In this document: one piece after another, positions 19,605 through 27,034 of the stretch
Numbering within the stretch: position 1 is the stretch's first letter
Layout: each line of letters opens with the position of its first letter
Source: Prostheceraeus crozeri
Taxonomy: Eukaryota; Platyhelminthes; Polycladida; Euryleptidae
Length of the DNA stretch: 64,000 nucleotides
Reading direction: 5' to 3'
NCBI GenBank assembly: GCA_907163375.1
Contig: CAJQUW010001636.1
Location: forward strand, 806,001-870,000
Notes under the pieces: generated by a model
Seen by the model: the letters and a program-made list of their open reading frames with translations, nothing else
Database searches by the model: none
Told to the model about the DNA's origin: nothing
Position numbers and translations under genes: made by a program

Positions 19605-20939
19605 ATGTCTTCGCTAATTGAAAATAAATTTAGATTAGACGATCCTCCGTTCGTCAGTTACAATCAAAAAAAGAATGACTATATAAGAATTGCTATGAAT
19701 CCCGGATCTTCTGGTAGAGTAAATACTGGAGGAGATTTCATCTTTGAAGTTGATAATCAACAAAGTTATTTATATTTACCTGATTCCTTTTTACACTGTG
19801 AATATTCTTTATATAGTGATGACAATTTTATTACATCATTACCAGACACTGATAATATTGCATTAGAGAATAATTTCTTTCCAACATTATTTACACAAAT
19901 GCGTTTAGATGTTGCAACTCAAAATATAGAAACAATAAGTGATTCTCCAGGTGTAATTGATACAATGCTTAGATTTGTAACAATTGGTGAAAATAATAAA
20001 AAGTATGAAATCGAAGGTTGGTTTCCTGATACTAATGATGGTATAATTGTTGATGATTTAACTCACGCTGGAACAGATGCCGCAGGAATTGCGAAAGATG
20101 TAGAAAATATTGCAAAACATTTAAATAAAACAAATAATGATGCATATAAAGAAAGACGTGAATTTAACAAGAAAAGTAAACAGACAGTTAATTGGTCATT
20201 GTCTCCATTATTCGGATATTTAGATTATGATAAAATATCATATCAATTAAAATTTAAATTAATAATTCATCGCACAGCAAATAATGAATTAATCTTTTTT
20301 GGTAAGACTGGAAAAAAAGCATATTTAAAAATTGATAGACTTGAATGGTGGATTAAGCATATTACTCCTAGTTTAGAGATTGAAACAGCCATTGCAAAAA
20401 GATTAAATACTAACAAACCAATTCCAGTTAATTTTCTAAAGCGTACTGCTAGTTAAGTAACTTTTTCCGAACAAAGATTTAACTGGCATTTTACTAGAAC
20501 TGCGAATACTCCAAGATATTTATTACTAACTTTTCAAAGAAATAATTCTCCAAGTTTTGATAAGAACAATAATCTCTTCCATATTAATACAATTCGAAGT
20601 TTACAAGTTTCATTAAATCAAACCCGATATCCAATTGATCCATTAAGATTCGATGATACCAATAATCAATTTATGGAAGGATATGATTCTTATCGTAATC
20701 TTTGTATAGAATTTGGAGTTGAACCACAATTAACTCCTGGAGATTGGAGACATTTATATCCTGTTTTCTGTTTCGATTTAAGTGCACAATCTGAAGATAT
20801 TATCAAGACTGGTTGTGATGTTACAATTAATATTGAAAAAAAAGATTCCACAACTTCATTGATGGCTTATGGTTTATTGCTAGAAGATGTAAAATATTCT
20901 ATTGAAATTCTTGATGGAAAGATGGCTAGGATAGGTTAA
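19605..20939 (+). pseudogene. Major capsid protein (double jelly-roll), one in-frame stop
   Basis: Frame from the ATG in TTATAAAAATG to TAA at 20937-20939, interrupted only by TAA at 20454-20456; the frame on both sides is the same. Total length is about 445 codons, normal for Polinton major capsid proteins. Recognisable segments are PPFVSYNQ near the start, FIFEVDNQQSYLYLPDSFL, FGYLDYDKISYQLKFKLI and LEWWIKHITPSLE before the stop, then FNWHFTRTANTPRYLLLTF, DGKMARIG and others after it. The protein forms the trimeric hexon-like capsomers of an icosahedral shell. The single nonsense change means this copy makes at most a truncated capsid protein lacking most of the second jelly roll. Confidence 0.92.
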
Positions 20940-20949
20940 AGCCCAAGAC

Positions 20950-21125
20950 TTAGTCGATTAATTAATTTTTTTCATAACTAGAATAGATTAAAATTTTTGG
21001 TAACTTAAAATTTTTTGGTAACTTAAAATTTTTCATAACTAGAATAGATTAAAAAAATCCTTAACTTATAATTTATTCATAACTAGAATAGATTAAAATT
21101 TTTGATAACTTAAAATTTTTTTATT
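20950..21125 (+). repeat. AT-rich repeats between capsid and membrane-active genes
   Basis: Several copies of CATAACTAGAATAGATTAAA alternate with TTTTGGTAACTTAAAA. Like the other intergenic arrays, they end just before the A-rich start motif of the next gene. Confidence 0.85.
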
Positions 21126-21129
21126 AAAA

Positions 21130-21612
21130 ATGTCGCAAGCGAAAAGTAATAATAATAAAAATGTTGAATTAAAATTACGTAATATTGTTGACAAAAATAC
21201 CCCTAAAACTATTACTATTAATAAAAAAAAGTATTACATAAGTAAACCAATGATAGAGAATATTCAATTACAAGAAGAAAAGAATGGTGGAATTCTCCCA
21301 TTAATTCCACTAATAATAGGAGGCATAGCAGCTGCAGGAAGTGTTGCAGGTGGGACAGCTGGTATTGTCCAAGCAGTAAATAAAAAGAAATCAGAGAAGG
21401 CAGCATTAGAAGAACAAAAACGACATAATAGAGAGTTAGAGAAAGTTGCTAGGGGTGAAGGAGTAGTAGATAATTTTATTAGTAAATTAAAATTAGTTGA
21501 TGAAGGAAAACGAGTTCTTAAAAATATTCTCCACAATGTTGATGATTTAATTGAAATTAAAGAAACTAAAGATGGTTCTGGAATATATCGAAGTCCTAGT
21601 ATGATAAGGTAA
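21130..21612 (+). CDS. Conserved Polinton membrane-active virion protein
   Basis: 160 residues from the ATG in TTATTAAAAATG. A polar N-terminus is followed by the hydrophobic Gly/Ala segment GGILPLIPLIIGGIAAAGSV (about residues 53-72) and then a charged helix EEQKRHNRELEKVA. This order (glycine start, proline-interrupted hydrophobic helix, QKRHN helix) is a recurrent feature of a protein encoded beside the capsid genes in many animal Polintons/adintoviruses. It is usually compared with adenovirus membrane-active core proteins. I infer that it helps the particle cross a membrane together with the PLA2 domain encoded next door. The gene is intact. Confidence 0.75.
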   Translation: MSQAKSNNNKNVELKLRNIVDKNTPKTITINKKKYYISKPMIENIQLQEEKNGGILPLIPLIIGGIAAAGSVAGGTAGIVQAVNKKKSEKAALEEQKRHNRELEKVARGEGVVDNFISKLKLVDEGKRVLKNILHNVDDLIEIKETKDGSGIYRSPSMIR

Positions 21613-21634
21613 AACATTTATTTTATCTTTTAAA

Positions 21635-22984
21635 ATGAATTCTACAAATTCCGAAAATTTAATTAAATTAAAAATTTCTAATTTAGATTTATTGAATTAT
21701 CTCTTAAACAAAAATAAAAACTCAAATTGTCAGCATATTGGAGGTGACATACAAAAAACATTAGAAAACTTTCCTGGCTTTATTTGGAGTAAATATTCGA
21801 AAGAAAAACATCTTCCTGGTCATTCATATACTGGTCCAGGAACTCGATTAGATATAAGACTAGATGAGAATAATAATCCGAAACCAGGTGAAGAACCGAT
21901 AAATAGAGTAGATGCCGCCGCTTACAGGCATGATTTAGCTTATCGAAATCATGATCTAAGTTCTCGACATGCAGCTGATAAGAAGATGATTCAAGAATTA
22001 GATAGTATTCAGAATCCTACATTTAGAGAAAAAATTGAAAGAATGTTTGTTAAGAAAGCTTTACAAGCTAAAATATTATTCGGCCAGGGTTTAAATGAAA
22101 CGACAGCAAAGCTGTCTGAGAGCAACGCTCGAACCTACGCCTCCGAAATTCACAAGGAATACAGAAAGCCGAAATATCTATTGAAGGTAAAAGTATTTAA
22201 TAAGGATGATATCTGGAGTGCAGATCTAATTAATATGCCTAATGAAACAGGGTTTAAGTACGCATTGACCGTTATAGATTTATATACACGATACGCTTGG
22301 GTAAAGCCTTTAAAAAATAAAAGTGGTCTATCAGTTAAATATGCGTTTGAAGAAATCTTTAAAGAAAGTAAGAGAAAGCCAAAAAAATTGTTTGTTGATA
22401 AAGGGTCGGAATTTTATAACCGAAACGTTCAGCCACTATTTGAAACTGTTTATTCAACTGAAAATGCAGGGAAGGCTGTAGTGATAGAAAGATTCAATCG
22501 GACGTTAAAAAATAAATTATTCAAGAAATTTACTCAGAAAGGAAATCAGAAATGGTTAAAAATATTACCAGGAATTGTAGAGCAGTACAATAATAAAGTT
22601 CATTCAGGTATTGAAGAAACCCCAAAGAATGCTTCTGACGACCCTGATTTAATACGAAAGAAAATATTCGAAAATAATTATTCGAATGAGAGTAATCCGA
22701 ATTTGCAGAAACTTAAGCCGAAATTTAAAATTGGAGATAGAGTTAGAATATTTAAATATAAGAATAAATTTGAAAAAGGTTTCGTCGGATACTGGACGAA
22801 AGAGATATTTGAAATTTCTAAAATAAATCAAAGTTATCCGATTACTTACGAAATCAAAGATTTAGATGATGAAGATATCAGAGGCCGATTTTATCAAAAT
22901 GAATTACAACGAAGTGATTTTTTATTATCATTATTATTATTAGGCGTAGCCATAGAACCTACGGTTCGTTCAATTCTAACATAA
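21635..22984 (+). CDS. Phospholipase A2 domain fused to DDE integrase
   Basis: 449 residues, uninterrupted. Residues about 55-150 are a parvovirus-VP1-type phospholipase A2: calcium-loop YTGPG (65-69) and catalytic HDLAY (99-103), with a supporting Asp at 115. From about 168 a Polinton integrase follows: EIHKEYRKP, catalytic D197 (SADL), D255 (FVDKGSEF) and E285 (VIERFNRTL), then a chromo/SH3-like domain FKIGDRVRIF to RGRFYQNELQ (364-425). An N-terminal zinc-binding domain is not seen. The spacing between D255 and E285 is 29 residues, shorter than usual. The junction (residues about 153-168) is encoded by GC-rich hairpins. The last 12 residues come from another hairpin repeat. These two proteins are normally separate genes. 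Confidence 0.88.
   Translation: MNSTNSENLIKLKISNLDLLNYLLNKNKNSNCQHIGGDIQKTLENFPGFIWSKYSKEKHLPGHSYTGPGTRLDIRLDENNNPKPGEEPINRVDAAAYRHDLAYRNHDLSSRHAADKKMIQELDSIQNPTFREKIERMFVKKALQAKILFGQGLNETTAKLSESNARTYASEIHKEYRKPKYLLKVKVFNKDDIWSADLINMPNETGFKYALTVIDLYTRYAWVKPLKNKSGLSVKYAFEEIFKESKRKPKKLFVDKGSEFYNRNVQPLFETVYSTENAGKAVVIERFNRTLKNKLFKKFTQKGNQKWLKILPGIVEQYNNKVHSGIEETPKNASDDPDLIRKKIFENNYSNESNPNLQKLKPKFKIGDRVRIFKYKNKFEKGFVGYWTKEIFEISKINQSYPITYEIKDLDDEDIRGRFYQNELQRSDFLLSLLLLGVAIEPTVRSILT
22098..22146 (+). repeat. Micro-hairpins at the PLA2-integrase junction
   Basis: GACAGC-AAA-GCTGTC followed by GAGC-AAC-GCTC and a GC-rich tail. Both are perfect stems with 3-nt loops. They lie exactly between the two domains of the fusion and encode a linker with no counterpart in either domain. 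Confidence 0.8.
22941..22980. repeat. Micro-hairpin at the shared 3' end of integrase and protease genes
   Basis: GGCGTAGCCAT then GAACC-TAC-GGTTC then GTTCAATT, almost identical to 19298-19345. It encodes the last residues of the integrase on one strand and, on the other, the last residues and the TAG stop of the protease. Confidence 0.8.
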
Positions 22985-23387
22985 TATCAAGAAATGGCAC
23001 TTCTTCTTGCAATTTAAATAAAAGATAAAGACATAATTGACCACAATAAGTTGTTCCCGGTTTTTGAATTTGAAATGTATTATAAATTCCATTGCCAAGT
23101 ATTTCTCTTACTTCATTCGTAGGTGGAAGCCCGTATGAGTCAAAATAATAATTATCTCCGTTTTTACTAAAGATACCTGCTGACCAATGTACACCTTTTT
23201 GGTCTGAAGTGTGAAGATTCGTTATGAAATTTATAGTTATTGTTGGCTTATTTTTGATCAATTGTAATTCGTCTCTCATTAGGACATGAAAATTCTTTAT
23301 TCTCAATTGATGTGCGATTTTCTTTAGATCAAAATTCGTTGTTGTGTCTGTTCCATATAATTTAAAAAACTCGATCAGGTCAGTCAT
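22959..23387 (-). CDS. Adenovirus-type cysteine protease (adenain-like)
   Basis: 142 residues on the reverse strand from the ATG with the TTTAAAATG motif. The frame is open to 23429, but that part lies in tandem repeat DNA. Catalytic layout: His in GVHWSAG, acidic residue in YYFDSYGLPP, then Gln in FQIQKPG and nucleophile Cys in TTYCGQLC, followed by a hydrophobic helix. It matures capsid and core precursors in Polintons and adenoviruses. The gene overlaps the 3' end of the convergent integrase by 26 bp. Its stop codon lies inside a micro-hairpin, so the C-terminus may have been altered by that insertion. Length is at the lower end for the family. Confidence 0.88.
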   Translation of the reverse strand: MTDLIEFFKLYGTDTTTNFDLKKIAHQLRIKNFHVLMRDELQLIKNKPTITINFITNLHTSDQKGVHWSAGIFSKNGDNYYFDSYGLPPTNEVREILGNGIYNTFQIQKPGTTYCGQLCLYLLFKLQEEVPFLDIMLELNEP

Positions 23388-23391
23388 TTTA

Positions 23392-23725
23392 AATGAAACA
23401 AAAATCCAATTTGAAAATGCCATTCTCATTTTTCAGTCTCCACGCAAATAAGTTGCAATAAATGTTACTACTAGTTACTTATGAAGTAGAGTCCAACATT
23501 TATATGAAAACAGAAATCCAATTTGAAAATGCCATTGTCATTTTCAGTCTCCACGCAAATAAGTTGCAATAAATGTTACTACTTGTTACTTATGAAGTAG
23601 AGTCCAACATTTATATGAAAACAGAAATCCAATTTGAAAATGCCATTGTCATTTTTCAGTCTCCACGCAAATAAGTTGCAATAAATGTTACTACTTGTTA
23701 CTTATGAAGTAGAGTCCAACATTTA
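23392..23725. repeat. Three tandem ~111-bp repeats upstream of the protease
   Basis: Copies are offset by 112 and 111 bp, each with TCCAATTTGAAAATGCCATT, a CAGTCTCCACGCAAATAAG block and GAAGTAGAGTCCAACATTTA. They lie immediately upstream (reverse strand) of the protease start, and the first copy reaches into the extended protease frame. Near-identity suggests recent duplication. They could be duplicated promoter units between two reverse-strand genes. Confidence 0.9.
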
Positions 23726-24410
23726 CAAGTCCTCTAATTCCTGCGTGAGTCCAGTATGTTGCGCATGTTGTTGTTCAGTTTGTTGCACATTGGGTGAATC
23801 AAATATGGATTCTGCTAATCTTCGCTTTTCTTCTTCTTTCTCATGATCAATGAAATCTTCAAGATATGTAAAATGCTTCATCACAAAGTAAATTGATAGA
23901 GAAGAATTGGCTAAGTTTGGATAGTTCTTTGATAATTTGAATAATTTGATCAGTAATGTCACATATGAACGTGAAAAACTTTATTTTGTGGGTCTCATTT
24001 AACTCTTTCACGTATTTTGTATAATTCATATTAGACAATAACTTCAGTCGCTGAAGCACTTCTCCTTGTAAAACATAGCAGCGTAGCAGATTCCGATGTG
24101 TAATTTTCTCAAAACCAATAAGTTTATTCAATGAAGAGATGCACGATGATGTACTTATAATATCCTTTTTCTCGAGAAATACAGGTAAATTGCTGCTGTC
24201 AACATCCTTGAATGAATCTCGGATTATTTCAAACACTTCTCTCTTTTTATCTTCTTCGTTTCCACTCGTCTTCTGTTTCTTTCTTAGTGATTCAAGAATA
24301 AATTTTGTTGATATCGTTTTGAAGAAATCAAGATGGTCTGGTGAAATAAGAGGCACAACTTGATCCACGAAGCAACAAAATTCTCTCTCTATTTTGCTGA
24401 CGGAAGACAT
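23723..24410 (-). pseudogene. Accessory helical protein, probably frameshifted, with an LxCxE motif in one frame
   Basis: The reverse-strand frame from ATG at 24410 encodes 183 residues ending at 23859. A second frame overlaps from 23962 and runs to 23723 with a further 60 or so codons rich in Glu and Gln. The sequence is all-helical in appearance (DHLDFFKTISTKFILESL; HRNLLRCYVLQGEVLQRL) and has no recognised domain. Near the end of the first frame, LLCDE (23877-23891) fits LxCxE, the retinoblastoma-binding motif known from small DNA tumour viruses and reported for accessory genes of adintoviruses. A chance match is possible. Composition is less AT-biased than the core genes and the A-rich start motif is absent, suggesting a different origin. 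Confidence 0.45.
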
Positions 24411-24566
24411 TGCAAATGAGAACTTTGCTTTCTAGCGCACACGGAACAATGACAGGAGAGAGAGAAGTGAAAACAACTGCCAGATGCTTTGGCGTCATGT
24501 GGTTGTGCTGACGTGCTAGAATTAAAACAACTTCCCTAACGTACAACTAAAATCTAATTGTATCAC
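24411..24566. other. Short spacer, no gene
   Basis: Between the accessory gene start and the gene remnant in the right repeat. More GC-balanced than the rest of the element. It probably contains the accessory gene's promoter; no motif is recognised. Confidence 0.4.
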
Positions 24567-24820
24567 AAAGCTGTAGCAACTACTGGAATTGTAAGAACGC
24601 CAGATGAAATGACAATAGTGAGAGCGCCTAAAGAAATTGTTAAACATGCTCCAACGCCTTGTGTCACATTCTTAATTTATTATAATGTTCTAATCTAAGT
24701 AATAATTGAGATTCCTTATCTTTCATATAACGTACTCTATCTTTGTGTTTTGCAATATCCATTTCATATGATAATGAAGGATATATTCTTGCGGTTTCAT
24801 CCACTTTTGTTTCTTCCATT
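24567..24820 (-). pseudogene. Degenerate partial copy of the first Polinton gene
   Basis: The reverse strand from the ATG at about 24820 repeats the beginning of the gene at 8911-9230. It starts identically (MEETKVDETARIYPSLS), then lacks internal pieces including a stretch corresponding to residues about 20-40, acquires a TGA near the former KLRK segment, and resumes through the membrane hairpin (VIS-SGVLTIPVVATA) before ending at 24567. Homology spans 344 bp at the left and about 274 bp here. It arose because the inverted repeat once included the 5' part of the gene, and it has since decayed in the right copy only. Confidence 0.85.
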
Positions 24821-25260
24821 TTTAAAGAAATATTATTAGTCACATGTTATATTTTAAAAACCTGAAAGATGGATAAAATTCATGAATTTGAAATTCTCAA
24901 CTTTTATGATTTTTGGTGTCCTGAAACGGTCATGATTTGAGCAAGAAAATGATCATAATCACAAATTTGAGATTCTCAACTTTTATGATTTTACAGTGTC
25001 CTGGAACGGTCATGATTTTAAGGGCGGGTGAAAATTGTAATTCTCATATTTGAGATTTTGAAAAATTTGAAAAATTGGGTATTTTTAAAAACGCTTAAAT
25101 TTTCGCCCTTCGGCCTTCGGCCACGTGAAATTTGAAGTCTACCTAAATTTTTTGAAATTTTTGAAATTTTGATTTTTTTGAAAAAACCCGCAAAAGTGTG
25201 ACATCCGGCGCAAGCGAAGCGAAGCAAGGCGTCGCGCCGGATGTCACACTATATACTACT
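24763..25260 (-). repeat. Right terminal inverted repeat
   Basis: Reverse complement of 8470-8967 with only two mismatches seen and no indels. It ends CTATATACTACT at 25260 and contains the second copies of the terminal hairpin and the twice-repeated block. Confidence 0.95.
25196..25249 (-). repeat. Terminal hairpin, right copy
   Basis: The same 16-bp perfect stem and 22-nt loop as at 8481-8534, with one loop difference. It lies 11 bp inside the right end. Confidence 0.9.
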
Positions 25261-25266
25261 AACCAA
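25261..25266 (+). repeat. Target-site duplication, right copy (AACCAA)
   Basis: Exact repeat of 8464-8469 directly after the last base of the element. Confidence 0.95.
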
Positions 25267-25580
25267 ATTGTAGGCGAAGAGCCAGGAGAAAGATGCAGCT
25301 CGAATAATTTTCCAACATAATTAGCTACATAAGTCCCTGAAACAGGTTATGTATAAACCTCCATTCAATATCCGGTTTAAATCAAAATAACAGCGAGTAA
25401 ATAAATTGGGGAAAGTTGATCAACATTCTGCTGTATAAAATATTTTCAGCTATGAATTGAAATTCGATGAATCTTAGTATCTAAGTCTGTTGCTGTATTT
25501 ACATCATGCTTTGCATTTTTTTGCTTTGCATTGCATTATTGAAAGTGAATTTTGAATATTTTGTATGGTTTTTCTTTCAG

Positions 25581-25709
25581 GAGGTCATGAGTCAAAGACT
25601 TGCACTTTATGCCGATTGTTCATTGTCTAGATCAATTACCAGACAAGTCAATATAACGTGCAGGAGTTTGATACAGGGCAATTCATCGGCTGTCAATGTT
25701 TGTTCAAAA
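25581..25709 (+). CDS. iGluR exon (amino-terminal domain) just downstream of the Polinton
   Basis: Strong acceptor TTTTTCTTTCAG and donor TCAAAA|GTAAGT, 43 codons, phase 0 at both ends. The translation EVMSQRLALYADCSLSRSI, then QVNITCRSL, resembles the receptor amino-terminal segment where a helix (h-h-Y-D-A-h in many receptors) precedes a Cys. It joins in phase with the exon at 7999-8130 across the intron carrying the Polinton, although part of the domain between them is not accounted for. Confidence 0.65.
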
Positions 25710-25976
25710 GTAAGTTTATAAACTTGGGCTATGAAAATGTTATTTTTCTGCGTCGCAATTTATCAATCATTATAACTAATCAATAGCTTATTATAATAAT
25801 GGTAGCAATATTTCTGAAGTCTTGACATGCACTGACTACGAGCGTACATGGATAGAACATATGATGAATTTGTGAAATGCATCGATTCTTTCCTAGTTTT
25901 CAATTTGTTATGGTTAATGATAAAAGACATGTATTGGTATACCTGATGTCTAATATTTGCTTAAATTTTCTTTCAG

Positions 25977-26019
25977 AATTGCTCACCGATAGCATTTTCT
26001 ATCTATGCAGCGAGTGGAG
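25977..26019 (+). CDS. Small iGluR exon
   Basis: Acceptor TTTTCTTTCAG and donor GGAG|GTATT give 43 bases, entering in phase 0 and leaving with one base. The peptide is NCSPIAFSIYAASG. Phases fit both neighbours exactly. It is too short for independent recognition. Confidence 0.55.
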
Positions 26020-26327
26020 GTATTAAATGATTTATTCTCATTTCTGTGTTGTATGGAAACAATAAATCTTAATTCATATTTTTCATTATGAATCTTAATA
26101 AATTATATAAGATAAATTATATTATATAAATAATATAATATTATAATATATATAATAATATAATAAATTATATATATAAATACACAGCGTGCAATTTTAC
26201 AGAAATACGTTTTTCGTAAATATCATTTGATGTTAAAACATGGAGAGCTACGTAAAAGGCTTGTCGCGTAAATCGTGTAGTCTTTATCAGAAATGCATAA
26301 AGGATGCCATAATAAGTTCCTCTAAAT
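26020..26327 (+). other. Intron start with AT microsatellite
   Basis: Contains an AT-rich, TATA-repeat tract at about 26097-26190. Otherwise nothing is recognised. Confidence 0.6.
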
Positions 26328-27034
26328 AGTCCGGCAGCCAGAGCGAGTCCGAAAATGAGACTTTCACAGAATAATGTACATCCTATGCCTTCTACGAATT
26401 TGCACTACTGCCGAGTTCTAGTGAGTTCCTCTTCTTGTCAGACACGATCAAAGAAAAACACATGTTAATCCAATGGGAGGCAGATTGCAGTTTTTGGTCA
26501 AAATGAATTTTTCTATGTTTTCGCCTATTACGGTAAACTACTCAGTCAAGAGCCATAGTTTTTGACATGGAATGTCTTCAGGTCATTTGTTATCAGGTTC
26601 ATGAACATTTATCTATGAAATTACATGCATTCAGATTTGACAAGCCTCCTACTGTCGGCAAGCACCAATATGTTGGGCCACTTCATCCACATTGAACCAC
26701 ATTATCACATATATAGCCGGTCAGAAGCATGATAATATCACATACACATGATAGGAAATGAGCTGAAGACATTCCATGTCAAAAATTATGACTCTAGACT
26801 TGATACTTTCCAGTTGATAAGCGGAAACATAGAAAATTTCATTTTAACCAAAAACTGAAATCTGCCTCTCATTGGAATAACATGTGTTTTTCTTTGATCG
26901 TGTCTGACAAGATGAGGAACTCACTAGAACTCGACAGACGCGTGAATTCGTAGTGGGTATATGGTGTATGTCATTCTGTAAAAGTCTCATTTTCGGCCTC
27001 GTTCCCTGCAGAAACTCGCTCTGGCTACCGGACT
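26328..27034. repeat. Foldback / MITE-like inverted repeat
   Basis: The left arm begins AGTCCGGCAGCCAGAGCGAG. The right arm ends CTCGCTCTGGCTACCGGACT. The arms are about 280 bp, imperfectly complementary, around a spacer of about 150 bp. A flanking TA on each side is consistent with a TA target duplication. There is no coding potential, so it is non-autonomous. Confidence 0.8.

Larger units (their letters stand above)
8470..25260 (+). mobile_element. Full-length Maverick/Polinton (adintovirus-like), 16,791 bp
   Basis: The element is bounded by AGTAGT at the left and ACTACT at the right, with a 6-bp target duplication and inverted repeats of about 500 bp. It carries the diagnostic gene set: protein-primed family B polymerase, DDE integrase, adenain-like protease, HerA/FtsK-type packaging ATPase, minor and major jelly-roll capsid proteins. 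Elements of this kind are integrated double-stranded DNA viruses or virus-like transposons that replicate by protein priming at their ends. Base composition is distinctly more AT-rich than the flanking host DNA. Several genes are broken, so this copy is unlikely to be independently productive. It sits in a receptor intron, mostly in the same transcriptional orientation. Confidence 0.97.

Noticed and set aside
17909-20456. Reassigned stop codons (TAA and TAG read as amino acids) to explain in-frame stops in fibre and capsid genes
   Set aside because: The 1007-codon polymerase and all other intact genes contain no internal TAA or TAG and end with them at sensible places. Nonsense mutation is simpler.
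21635-22984. LTR retrotransposon suggested by the integrase
   Set aside because: No LTRs, gag or RT nearby. The integrase is of Polinton type and lies in a bounded element with capsid and polymerase genes.
8470-25260. Contaminating virus contig joined by assembly error
   Set aside because: The exact 6-bp duplication and matching receptor intron phases on both sides show a genuine integration.
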